Shown here: positions 1 to 6,502 of the stretch, piece by piece
Layout of the letters: the number at the start of each line of letters is the position of its first letter
How positions within the stretch are numbered: position 1 is the stretch's first letter
From: Campylobacterales bacterium
Lineage (GTDB): Bacteria; Campylobacterota; Campylobacteria; Campylobacterales; QNZT01
Direction: 5' to 3'
Assembly: GCA_027080605.1 (NCBI GenBank)
Contig: JALWRO010000299.1
Coordinates: 1 to 12,103 of the forward strand
Length of the DNA stretch: 12,103 bases
Notes under the pieces: generated by a model
Database searches by the model: none
What the model saw: the letters and a program-made list of their open reading frames with translations, nothing else
What the model was told of the DNA's origin: nothing
Program-made: the position numbers and the translations under genes

Positions 1-446
1 CTGTGCAACAGGGCATTTTCTTCCAGATCACACAACACGACTATTTTACCGCGGTAAAGATCGGGAATCGCCGCTGTAGGACCGAACTTTTCCAGACCTG
101 CCATCGGATGGGCGGCAACGAAATTCTGACGAATCTTCGGAGGACACTCCGCCACAATTTTTGCCTTGGTACTACCCAGATCGATCACCGTCGTTTCGGG
201 GGAGATATCCTCCAGCGCTTTCAGTGCTTTGATAATCCCCTCCACGGGAATCGCCAGCACTATCACATCGCAGGCTTTGAGCCGCTCAAAATCTCCGATC
301 TCATCTACCAGTTTCAGAGAGAGCGCCTGCTGACGATGGCTTTCATTGTGGTCATAACCTGTGATATGCACACCGGGCATACTCTGTTTCAAAGCCAGAC
401 CAAACGATCCACCCATCAATCCGAGCCCGACAATACCAATATTCAT
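1..446 (-). CDS. tyrA: Prephenate dehydrogenase, N-terminal part (cut by window edge)
   Basis: Cytoplasmic enzyme of tyrosine synthesis that oxidatively decarboxylates prephenate to 4-hydroxyphenylpyruvate with NAD(P)+. About 148 N-terminal residues are visible; the rest lies left of base 1. A Rossmann dinucleotide-binding loop GLGLMGGS is at residues 7-14, DLGSTK at 89-94, and the family signature HPMAG at 113-117, whose His lies in the substrate/cofactor region in known TyrA structures. The start ATG (complement of 444-446) has a good AAGGAG Shine-Dalgarno (complement of 454-459), 7 nt away. No chorismate mutase domain precedes it, so this is the stand-alone type. It is divergent from bamA with a 175-bp spacer, an arrangement I recall from Campylobacter. 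A prephenate/arogenate dehydrogenase of mixed specificity cannot be excluded. Confidence 0.93.
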   Translation of the reverse strand, partial: MNIGIVGLGLMGGSFGLALKQSMPGVHITGYDHNESHRQQALSLKLVDEIGDFERLKACDVIVLAIPVEGIIKALKALEDISPETTVIDLGSTKAKIVAECPPKIRQNFVAAHPMAGLEKFGPTAAIPDLYRGKIVVLCDLEENALLH

Positions 447-511
447 GAAACCACTCCTTCCACTGTACAACATGCATACCGCATGCCGTCTAACATCCGT
501 AATTATTTCGG

Positions 512-539
512 ATTTTATCCAAGAGAGGATTAAGAACAA
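512..539 (-). promoter_or_regulatory. Possible sigma-70 promoter of tyrA
   Basis: On the minus strand a TTGTTC box (complement of 534-539) is followed after 16 bp by TAAAAT (complement of 512-517), about 65 bp before the tyrA start. Both boxes are imperfect, so this is an inference from spacing and position only. Confidence 0.3.
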
Positions 540-571
540 GCGGTAATAGTGTTTCATTAACAAAAAATCTG

Positions 572-577
572 TATAAT
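572..577 (+). promoter_or_regulatory. Probable -10 box of the bamA promoter
   Basis: A perfect TATAAT lies 44 bp before the bamA start codon in an AT-rich spacer. No convincing -35 box is at the right distance, which is common for Campylobacterota sigma-70 promoters. Start of transcription would be near base 584, giving a leader of about 38 nt. Confidence 0.55.
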
Positions 578-621
578 CATTCAACTATTATTCACTAAAC
601 CCAACACAAGGTAAAACAGAT

Positions 622-2874
622 ATGAATTCGTCCACATTTTTACATACCAGTAGAAATATCGTTCTGGCTACATTTTTACTCTCTCAGACAGCACACGCCG
701 AAACAATCAAAAAAATCGAATTTGACGGTCTGGTGCATATCTCTCCGGAAATAGCAAAAGAGATTATCGGGCTGCATCCCGGAGAAAAAATCGATGAAGC
801 CAAAATCAGCGATAGTATCAAAGCCTTGTACAAACAGCAATATTTCGAAGATATACGGGTCGAAGACAAAAACGGTGTACTGATTTACCACGTCAAAGAG
901 AAACCGGTCATCGCCAAAGTAGATTTGAAAGGGTACGGTTCACAGGACAAAAACGAAGAGATGCTGACCGCTTCAGGACTGCATAAAGGTGATATTTACG
1001 ACGCGACGAAAATCAAAAAGATCAAACAGAAAATCACCAAAAAACTGGAATCTGAAGGCTACTTCGACTCCACGGTCAATGTCAAAGAGGAGAAGATCAA
1101 CAACGGCAGCCTGAAAACAGACATTATCGTCCAGAAGGGAGAAAATGTCCATATCAAAAAAATCCGTTTCATCGGTGCCAAAAAGTTTCACTACGACGAT
1201 TTCAAACCCTACATCGCCAACAAAGAGGCACAGACACTGGGTTGGTTTTTCGGACGAGATGACGGCAAACTCAAAGCGGATCAACTCGCTTACGATGCAA
1301 TGCGAATCAAAGAGTTTTATCTCAAACACGGCTATCTCGATGTCAAAGTTTCCAAACCTTTTCTCAAAACCAATTTCGACGACTACACTGCTACCCTTAC
1401 CTACCATATTGACGAAGGTCCGCAGTACAGAGTTGGTGACGTAGGTATTGAAGTCGATCCAAGCGTCATCGATCCCAAAAAACTGAGAGAAGAGCTGAAA
1501 CTCAAAAAAGGCAAGGTTTTCAATGTCGAAAAACTGCGTAAAGATGTTGCCATGCTCAAAAAGGAACTCTCCAAAAAGGGGTATGCTTTCGCCAAAATCA
1601 TTCCCGACGTTCAGCAAAACAGAACGACCCATACGGCATCTGTCCGGTATATTATCAAACCGGAGAAGAAAGTCTATGTCAGCAATATTGTCATTTCAGG
1701 AAACTCGAGAACTCTCGACCGTGTCATACGCCGTGAACTCTACCTGAGCGAGGGAGAGCCCTACTCACAAATCGACTTGCAGGACTCCATCAATGCCCTC
1801 AAACGTACCGGCTATTTCAATGATGTCAAAATCATTCCCACACCGGTAGACAGAGACCATGTCAATCTGCTCGTCAAAGTGGACGAAGCGAGTACGGGAA
1901 GTATTATGGGCGGTCTCTCCTACGGAAGTTATGACGGATTCGGTGTCAATCTGGGACTCTCCGACAGAAACTTTCTGGGTACGGGTATCGAAACAGGAAT
2001 CAATCTCGACACTTCCGAAAAAACGGTTCGGGGAAGTCTGAACTTCTTCAACCCGCGTGTTTTCGACTCGGAATACAGCCTTGGCGGAAATATCTACCGA
2101 AGAAAATTTGACTACTACGACTATAACGAAGACTCCGTCGGAGGCAGTCTGAAAGTCGGTAAAAAAATCGGACGTCACTACCACGCTTCACTCACTTATC
2201 TGTACGAGGATACCGAACTCTCCGATGTCAGTGACTCCCTTCAGAACACTATCTACTACCAACCGGGAAGAATCGTCAAAAGTTCTCTGATACCGGCACT
2301 CTCATTTGACAACACCGATGACTACTATTTACCGAGATCAGGTATGAACCTGACAGGAAGCGTCGAATATGCCGGAGTGGGCGGCGATGCTAAATTTATC
2401 CGTACGTCCGTCGGCGCAAAATTCTATTTCGGTCTGCAGGAGAGTCTCGACTACGATTTGATTATCCGCCTTAAGGCAAAAGCGAGTCAAATCAACGACA
2501 GAGGTAATCTGCCGTTGAATGAGAAACTCTATCTCGGCGGTATGGGTACAGTCAGAGGGTTTAAATACGGTACCCTTTCACCGCGAAACGATGTGGGTGC
2601 ACTGGTAGGTGCCAACAAGCTGGCGGCATTCTCACTCGAACTCAGTTTCCCGCTTGTGGAATCAGTGCAGATGCGACTACTGACATTTCTTGATTACGGT
2701 ATGACCGGAGATGACAGCTTTAACGAAATCCACCGCTACTCTACCGGTATCGGTATCGAGTGGGCAAAATCACCGCTTGGTGTACCGCTGCAAATCTCTT
2801 ACGCCAAAGCACTCGATGCCAAAGACGAAGACAGAACATCAAGAATCGAATTTAGTCTGGGAAGACGGTTTTAA
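622..2874 (+). CDS. bamA: Outer-membrane protein assembly factor BamA
   Basis: Central subunit of the machinery that folds and inserts beta-barrel proteins into the outer membrane. The 750-residue product has a signal peptide (hydrophobic stretch about 13-21, likely cleavage after AHA at 26) and then five POTRA repeats in the periplasm, roughly 27-93, 94-172, 173-265, 266-347 and 348-422. Examples are the openings IKKIEFDGLVHIS and VYVSNIVISGNSRTLDRVI. A 16-strand barrel runs from about 425 to the end. The VRGF motif of loop 6 is at 644-647, and the protein ends in an aromatic residue (FSLGRRF), as expected for a barrel signal. Length and layout are normal for the family. The Shine-Dalgarno is weak (AAGG at 608-611). 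Five POTRAs separate it from TamA (three), and loop and length separate it from FhaC-type transporters. The gene stands alone between tyrA and a convergent pair. Confidence 0.96.
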   Translation: MNSSTFLHTSRNIVLATFLLSQTAHAETIKKIEFDGLVHISPEIAKEIIGLHPGEKIDEAKISDSIKALYKQQYFEDIRVEDKNGVLIYHVKEKPVIAKVDLKGYGSQDKNEEMLTASGLHKGDIYDATKIKKIKQKITKKLESEGYFDSTVNVKEEKINNGSLKTDIIVQKGENVHIKKIRFIGAKKFHYDDFKPYIANKEAQTLGWFFGRDDGKLKADQLAYDAMRIKEFYLKHGYLDVKVSKPFLKTNFDDYTATLTYHIDEGPQYRVGDVGIEVDPSVIDPKKLREELKLKKGKVFNVEKLRKDVAMLKKELSKKGYAFAKIIPDVQQNRTTHTASVRYIIKPEKKVYVSNIVISGNSRTLDRVIRRELYLSEGEPYSQIDLQDSINALKRTGYFNDVKIIPTPVDRDHVNLLVKVDEASTGSIMGGLSYGSYDGFGVNLGLSDRNFLGTGIETGINLDTSEKTVRGSLNFFNPRVFDSEYSLGGNIYRRKFDYYDYNEDSVGGSLKVGKKIGRHYHASLTYLYEDTELSDVSDSLQNTIYYQPGRIVKSSLIPALSFDNTDDYYLPRSGMNLTGSVEYAGVGGDAKFIRTSVGAKFYFGLQESLDYDLIIRLKAKASQINDRGNLPLNEKLYLGGMGTVRGFKYGTLSPRNDVGALVGANKLAAFSLELSFPLVESVQMRLLTFLDYGMTGDDSFNEIHRYSTGIGIEWAKSPLGVPLQISYAKALDAKDEDRTSRIEFSLGRRF

Positions 2875-2885
2875 ACCGATTCCTC

Positions 2886-4106
2886 CTACCAGTTTTCCTC
2901 ATGAGAGGAAGGCGCGGCACCGATACGGTCGATATGCGCAAAACTTCCAAGTTTCGGCTGGACGATTTCCGTATCGTAATAGACTTGTTGCCCATACACA
3001 TTTTCATGAAATACCCTGCTGCCCTGCAACCCTAAATAGTCGGTAAAAAGATAATCGAGTCCGGCGCTTGTAGCATAGTCGATCCAGTTAAAACGGATAT
3101 CGGCACCGATCAGCCTGCTCATATCCTCCAGTCTGAACGGCGCTTTGCCGATGGCATTGGCAATATAGAATTTTTCCCTGTCGGCATATTGCGTCAGTGT
3201 GAAAAGCAGCGGGGAATAGTTGACCTGGGTGGAGAGTATTTTTTTATAAGGTACTTTGTAGCGACTCAGCTGTGAAGCGACCAGCGCCGATTTTACCACC
3301 GGCATATTTAAAAATATCGTCGCATCGTTTAGTTTACGGTTCTTTTTAAACAGATATGAGAGATTCGCGTTGACATTTTTGATCACTTTGCTGTAGACGA
3401 TATCTTCCAGCCGACTCTCCGTCACATAATCCGAAATCTTTTTGGAAAGTGCACTGCCGTCATCGAAAACAACGATTTTACTGTCCGCATAATTCAGCAG
3501 TGCGTCGACCTGTGCTTTGTAGTCGATTCCGCCGTAGAGGAAGTTCGGATTTTGCACGTAAATATCATCCTGATTGACTGTCGGCACATAGACCAAAAGC
3601 GTTTTTTCCAGCGAGGCAAGGGTATTTGCCCCGGAAGGTGTCATCGGTGCAACGACGACTTTGTACCCTTTGTGATGGATCTTTTGTAAAGCGAGTATCA
3701 GCGCATCTTTATCCTGTGTACCGGAATCAAACACTTCAAAAACGAAATTTTTATCACTGTAGATCAGATAAGAGAGAATTTCATTGGCAACGGAGTTTGC
3801 ATAGCCGCCGATCACTTTACGCGGTACCAGAAGTGCTATTTTCGGACGCTCCATCGCAAAGTCTGCAGTCGAAGCGGGCACTTGCATTGTCTCCTCCTGT
3901 GCACCTTCGCCCAGATACTCTTCCGCCGTAATCACCTCTTCGGTAATGTTTTCATCCGGAAGCTTCTGAAACGTTGCACCTCCGGCGGAAGTATCGGTTT
4001 CAAAACCGCCCATCATCACCGTCTCAGCCGGTGCCTCCCGGTACACTGTCTCTGCAGGCAGTACCACTGCACAAACTACCAATATCAGTCCAATCCATTT
4101 TTTCAT
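2886..4106 (-). CDS. Periplasmic protein of unknown function, type I periplasmic-binding-like fold
   Basis: No specific function is recognised. The 406-residue product begins with a signal peptide (MKK, hydrophobic 5-16, likely cleavage after LPA near 18) and has no lipobox. Residues 19-85 form an acidic low-complexity linker in which PAETV occurs twice. From residue 88 it reads like a two-lobed type I periplasmic-binding or LpoA/LppC-like domain: PKIALLVPRKVIGGYANSVANEI opens it in two halves (PKIALLVP, then a helix), then a hydrophobic strand KVVVAPMTP (149-157) and strands such as SKIVVFDDG (209-217). Possible roles are a regulator of envelope enzymes or a ligand-binding protein; no transporter genes are next to it. 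Its start overlaps the stop of the uracil-DNA glycosylase gene as ATGA (4103-4106), so translation is probably coupled. It ends 11 bp from the convergent bamA stop. Confidence 0.75.
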   Translation of the reverse strand: MKKWIGLILVVCAVVLPAETVYREAPAETVMMGGFETDTSAGGATFQKLPDENITEEVITAEEYLGEGAQEETMQVPASTADFAMERPKIALLVPRKVIGGYANSVANEILSYLIYSDKNFVFEVFDSGTQDKDALILALQKIHHKGYKVVVAPMTPSGANTLASLEKTLLVYVPTVNQDDIYVQNPNFLYGGIDYKAQVDALLNYADSKIVVFDDGSALSKKISDYVTESRLEDIVYSKVIKNVNANLSYLFKKNRKLNDATIFLNMPVVKSALVASQLSRYKVPYKKILSTQVNYSPLLFTLTQYADREKFYIANAIGKAPFRLEDMSRLIGADIRFNWIDYATSAGLDYLFTDYLGLQGSRVFHENVYGQQVYYDTEIVQPKLGSFAHIDRIGAAPSSHEENW

Positions 4107-4765
4107 AACATAGCCTTTACTTTGAGCATATCCTGGAACACATCCCGCTTTGCGGAGGGATTTCGCAGCAGATAACTGGGGTGAAACGTCGGAACGAGTT
4201 TATATTTTCCGTAATCGATCACTTCCCCGCGCACTCTTGAGATGGGAGTATCCAGCTCCCCTGTTAAATAGCGGTAACTCGTCGCACCCAGTGAAACAAT
4301 GATCTTCGGAGAGATAATCTCTATCTGTTTTAACAGATAGGGCTTGCAAGTATTTGCCTCTTCCTGTGTCGGCACCCGGTTCGCGGGCGGACGACACTTG
4401 ACAATGTTCGCAGTATACACTTCAGAGCGCGGTATTTCCAGAACATTTTCGATAATCTTCGTCAACAGTTGTCCCGCACGTCCCACAAACGGACGACCGG
4501 TGTTATCTTCCATCTCTCCGGGACCTTCACCGACAAACATAATCTTTGCATGCGGATTCCCTTCTCCGAAAACAACATTTTTACGCGTTTTACTCAAGCC
4601 GCACAAATGACAGGCAAGTGCGATTTTTCGCAAATCGTTGAGATTGTCCGGCAACTGCCTGTTTTGCGCATCCGCAACTTTTTCGATAGAGCGCGGTTCA
4701 TCATAGTAGTCATATCCAAATGATTTCAGTTGATAAAGTTGTTTCAGAAGTTTCAGTTGCTGCAT
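4103..4765 (-). CDS. Uracil-DNA glycosylase, family 4 ([4Fe-4S] type)
   Basis: Removes uracil from DNA (from cytosine deamination or dUTP incorporation), starting base-excision repair. Four cysteines that would hold the [4Fe-4S] cluster are at 52, 55, 124 and 140; the CxxC and the 16-residue step between the last two match the Thermotoga/Thermus type. Motif 1 is GEGPGEMEDNTGRPFVG (79-95), the CRPPxNRxP segment is at 124-132, and motif 3 HPSYLL is at 195-200, whose His is used in catalysis or uracil binding in the family. The 220-residue length is normal. The in-frame sequence upstream contains a stop (TAA) before any other ATG, GTG or TTG, so this ATG is the only sensible start, although it has no Shine-Dalgarno. 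The stop overlaps the start of the periplasmic protein gene downstream by 4 bp; DUF481 lies 42 bp upstream on the same strand. Confidence 0.94.
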   Translation of the reverse strand: MQQLKLLKQLYQLKSFGYDYYDEPRSIEKVADAQNRQLPDNLNDLRKIALACHLCGLSKTRKNVVFGEGNPHAKIMFVGEGPGEMEDNTGRPFVGRAGQLLTKIIENVLEIPRSEVYTANIVKCRPPANRVPTQEEANTCKPYLLKQIEIISPKIIVSLGATSYRYLTGELDTPISRVRGEVIDYGKYKLVPTFHPSYLLRNPSAKRDVFQDMLKVKAML

Positions 4766-4771
4766 GCAATT

Positions 4772-4777
4772 ATCATA
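4772..4777 (-). promoter_or_regulatory. Possible -10 box placing transcription start at the UDG start codon
   Basis: TATGAT on the minus strand ends 6 nt before the ATG of the uracil-DNA glycosylase gene, so transcription would start at or beside the A of the ATG. No -35 box and no Shine-Dalgarno are visible. The match is imperfect and may be chance. Confidence 0.3.
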
Positions 4778-4807
4778 GCCAACAACGTGTTAAAAAAGGA
4801 TAAATAT

Positions 4808-5644
4808 TTAAAAATCATACCCCAGACGAACGACAGTTTTGGTATCTGTTTTCTTGAAACCTTCGGAAGGAAGATGGTCATAAAACGTATTGTATTCGAT
4901 CGTCAAATCCAGTTGATCGACTATAGCCGTCTGCAAACCGATGAGAGAATTGAGTTCATAATCCTCTTTCATATCAGCGAAATTCTCTTTGGCACCGACT
5001 TTGATATAAAACTTGTTCTCTTTTCTAACACGCCTCTGGTATTCGATATATTCGTTCAAAGAGGTATAGCTATTATTCCCGCCGGATGTATACGCTTCAT
5101 AGTTGACTGCCGGTCCAAGTTTGACAATCAAGCTCTGTCTGGCATCTCTCAGCAATATTTTACCCAGACCGATACTCAAATCCACTTTGTTGGAGAAGTT
5201 TTGAAAATCGTTTTTCAACCATCCTATACTCAGATAACTAAGCCATTTTTTCGGTAACGGCTGCTTTGCATTGAAAAAGATTTTGTACTCTTCCGCGGTA
5301 CGTGTTTCATGATCTTTTGCCATGAATGCACTCGCTTCGAGAGTATAACTCATTTTGGAGAGTGCATAAAACTGTGTATTGCGGGAGAAAGTGTATTTTG
5401 CGTTGAAACTGCTGGTGTGTGTATTGCCGCTCGTACTGGAGTACCCCGCACCGATATGCTGCTGCGGTTTTTCATGAAGATGTCCCCGTGCATCGGTGGT
5501 GGGATCATACTTTTTCTGAATATCGTCTGTGGAGAGATATTTCATCGTATCGATTTCAATATCTTTTATTTTTTTAGGAAGATCTTCTGCATAAAACAGA
5601 CCGGAAACATAAAGTAAAATAGGTAAAAAGCGGTATATTTTCAT
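4808..5644 (-). CDS. DUF481 family outer-membrane beta-barrel protein
   Basis: Predicted outer-membrane protein of the DUF481 (YdiY-like) family, whose function is not established. The 278-residue product has a signal peptide (hydrophobic 6-18, cleavage likely after FYA at 19), a charged helical segment with many Lys/Asp (22-60), and then from about 63 the typical start of the domain, IGAGYSSTSGNTHTSSFNAK, with the GN-T-T pattern of the family. Alternating amphipathic strands follow to the end, which is a terminal aromatic (LGYDF) as expected of a BamA substrate. There is no clear Shine-Dalgarno before the ATG (only A-rich sequence). The start is just 28 bp from the end of the 270-bp inverted-repeat element, so the promoter is either in that short gap or in the element. 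The UDG gene follows after 42 bp on the same strand and may be partly co-transcribed. Confidence 0.85.
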   Translation of the reverse strand: MKIYRFLPILLYVSGLFYAEDLPKKIKDIEIDTMKYLSTDDIQKKYDPTTDARGHLHEKPQQHIGAGYSSTSGNTHTSSFNAKYTFSRNTQFYALSKMSYTLEASAFMAKDHETRTAEEYKIFFNAKQPLPKKWLSYLSIGWLKNDFQNFSNKVDLSIGLGKILLRDARQSLIVKLGPAVNYEAYTSGGNNSYTSLNEYIEYQRRVRKENKFYIKVGAKENFADMKEDYELNSLIGLQTAIVDQLDLTIEYNTFYDHLPSEGFKKTDTKTVVRLGYDF

Positions 5645-5672
5645 CTGTTTTTTTAGTAAATAGTTTTATATT

Positions 5673-5705
5673 ATTACCGCACCAACTAAATATCTAAACG
5701 TTTGA
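5673..5705 (+). repeat. Left terminal inverted repeat of the 270-bp element
   Basis: Starts ATTACCGCACCAACTAAATA and ends in CGTTTGA. It pairs with 5910-5942 over 33 positions with one mismatch (C at 5699, where the other copy implies T). Confidence 0.9.
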
Positions 5706-5801
5706 TGTAGCAATTTCGTTCATAATCAAGGCAGATTTTTGAAGGACTCGCCTTAGCGAATTCGAAAAAATCTAACGCAGAGTATGGGCGAAAGTGCTAC
5801 A
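5706..5801 (+). repeat. Hairpin arm 1 of the 270-bp element
   Basis: TGTAGCA (5706-5712) pairs with TGCTACA (5795-5801); after one A/G mismatch, 5714-5724 pairs with 5783-5793 over 11 positions, two of them U-G if read as plus-strand RNA. Further in, AGATTTTT (5733-5740) pairs with AAAAATCT (5766-5773), GAA (5741-5743) with TTC (5761-5763), and the tip is TCGC-CTTA-GCGA (5748-5759). Confidence 0.7.
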
Positions 5802-5811
5802 CCCTTCGGGG
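5802..5811 (+). repeat. C(UUCG)G mini-hairpin between the two arms
   Basis: CCC TTCG GGG: a 3-bp GC stem closing the very stable cUUCGg tetraloop. The tetraloop is special for RNA, which makes a transcribed role worth considering. The last G is shared with the first pair of arm 2. Confidence 0.65.
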
Positions 5812-5909
5812 AGAACGAGATGAGGCAATCTGCACCTGAAAAAATCTTTGAATTAGCTATGGCTAGTACTGCATATTTTTTCAGGCACATCTCACCTCAT
5901 CTCGTTCTC
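5811..5909 (+). repeat. Hairpin arm 2 of the 270-bp element
   Basis: A perfect 15-bp stem, GAGAACGAGATGAGG (5811-5825) with 5895-5909, then a 9 x 9 internal loop, then a perfect 11-bp stem CCTGAAAAAAT (5835-5845) with 5875-5885, and a small TAGC/GCTA tip (5854-5857 with 5862-5865). Base 5909 directly adjoins the right terminal repeat. Confidence 0.85.
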
Positions 5910-5942
5910 TCAAACATTTAGATATTTAGTTGGTGCGGTAAT
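5910..5942 (-). repeat. Right terminal inverted repeat of the 270-bp element
   Basis: Reverse complement of the left end with 32 of 33 matches. Together they form the long base stem of the folded element. Confidence 0.9.
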
Positions 5943-5979
5943 TATTATAACAGAATTAATTTATCGGGTGAAGTTATTT

Positions 5980-5999
5980 GGGGAATCTTCTGATTCCCC
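5980..5999 (-). terminator. Hairpin after the superoxide reductase gene
   Basis: GGGGAATC (5980-5987), a 4-base loop, and GATTCCCC (5992-5999) form a perfect 8-bp hairpin starting 6 bp past the superoxide reductase stop codon. The run after it on the minus strand is AAATAAC, without a T tract, so it may be a weak terminator or a 3'-end stabiliser and not a classic intrinsic terminator. Confidence 0.55.
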
Positions 6000-6005
6000 G
6001 AGAGT

Positions 6006-6392
6006 TTATTCGCTGACAGTAACAGTTTTGGGATCACTCTCCCAGACACCGTGTTTTGTACAGTAGCTTTGTGCAACCAGTGACATTTTTTTACCGGTTG
6101 GAACGACATTGAATGTTACTTCTGCCTGACCGCAGGCATTTCCAAGTGTTCCCGGGAGAAAGTCTGCACGTGCAAGCAGTGTATCACCGTTGAACAAAGA
6201 GATATTGGCAATAAAATGATCGAAATCATCCGGATGACAATATTCATTTCCTACTTTGACGGTTACGGCAAATTTTTCACCCGCTTTGGCTTCATCTTCA
6301 CAATGAATAAACGGTGAGTGTCTGTCGATGTAATCTTTTTTGGATTCTCTTTCTACTGTGTCTATGTCTACGTATCTATTGATTTTCGGCAT
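6006..6392 (-). CDS. Superoxide reductase, neelaredoxin-like (class II)
   Basis: Reduces superoxide to hydrogen peroxide at a mononuclear iron site in the cytoplasm, using electrons from rubredoxin or a similar donor; typical of anaerobes and microaerophiles. The 128-residue product is a single immunoglobulin-like domain without the N-terminal desulforedoxin iron domain, hence class II. Expected iron ligands are His25, His53 (in CHPDD), His59 (in FDHFI), Cys111 and His114 (in SYCTKHGVWES). At the position of the usual Glu-Lys-His motif it has Asp23-Arg24-His25, so the conserved lysine that helps protonate the peroxide intermediate is replaced by arginine. Additional cysteines are 31, 52 and 87. 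The start ATG has a good AAGGAG (complement of 6398-6403) 5 nt away. It is a single-gene unit: hairpins lie at both ends, separating it from the sdh operon upstream. A SoxZ-like protein was considered; the C-xx-HG ending favours superoxide reductase. Confidence 0.85.
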   Translation of the reverse strand: MPKINRYVDIDTVERESKKDYIDRHSPFIHCEDEAKAGEKFAVTVKVGNEYCHPDDFDHFIANISLFNGDTLLARADFLPGTLGNACGQAEVTFNVVPTGKKMSLVAQSYCTKHGVWESDPKTVTVSE

Positions 6393-6431
6393 TGCTGCTC
6401 CTTACTATAATTTATTTTGTTTTGTACAGGT

Positions 6432-6437
6432 AGTATA
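6432..6437 (-). promoter_or_regulatory. Possible -10 box of the superoxide reductase gene
   Basis: TATACT on the minus strand, 39 bp before the start codon and just after the sdh terminator. There is no clear -35 box. Its place between a terminator and an AAGGAG ribosome site is what supports it. Confidence 0.35.
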
Positions 6438-6449
6438 ACGGAAGGAAGT

Positions 6450-6480
6450 TTAAAACAGGATAAATTTTATCCTGTTTTAA
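6450..6480 (-). terminator. Intrinsic terminator of the sdhABE operon
   Basis: Perfect 14-bp stem (6450-6463 with 6467-6480) and a 3-base loop, 22 bp past the sdhE stop. The stem has an A run on its 5' side and a TTTT run on its 3' side when read on the minus strand, the layout of an AT-rich intrinsic terminator. Confidence 0.75.
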
Positions 6481-6502
6481 CTATTTTCTCATGAAGTGTA
6501 TT

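Larger units (their letters stand above)
5673..5942. mobile_element. 270-bp cruciform-capable element with 33-bp terminal inverted repeats (MITE-like)
   Basis: Non-coding element filling most of the spacer between the superoxide reductase gene and the DUF481 gene. Its ends are inverted repeats of 33 bp with one mismatch. Between them are arm 1 (5706-5801), a mini-hairpin (5802-5811) and arm 2 (5811-5909), and these parts touch each other and the terminal stem with at most a one-base overlap, so one strand can fold almost completely into a four-way junction. Size, lack of an ORF and long terminal repeats suggest a MITE-like non-autonomous element. The flanks are TA-rich: a TA target duplication around CCGCACC...GGTGCGG is possible but uninformative because TA is self-complementary. 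ATTATTA occurs at both borders (5670-5676 and 5941-5947) but overlaps the repeats. A structured RNA is the alternative. No other copy is in the window. Confidence 0.6.

Noticed and set aside
3..533. 176-codon open frame on the plus strand opposite tyrA
   Set aside because: The minus strand encodes clear TyrA motifs there; the plus-strand frame has no domain sense.
973..1632. 219-codon open frame on the minus strand inside bamA
   Set aside because: Antisense to a clear POTRA region. The translated sequence is rich in Phe, Val and Asp without domain sense, and there is no ribosome site.
2895..2910. Hairpin TTCCTC-4-GAGGAA just past the bamA stop
   Set aside because: Only 6 bp, no T tract on either side, and inside the coding end of the convergent gene; not enough to call a terminator.
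5673..5942. Element considered as an integron attC site, retron or group II intron
   Set aside because: The ends do not carry the attC core consensus, the element is longer than usual attC sites, no integrase or reverse transcriptase is nearby, and no intron domain V was seen.
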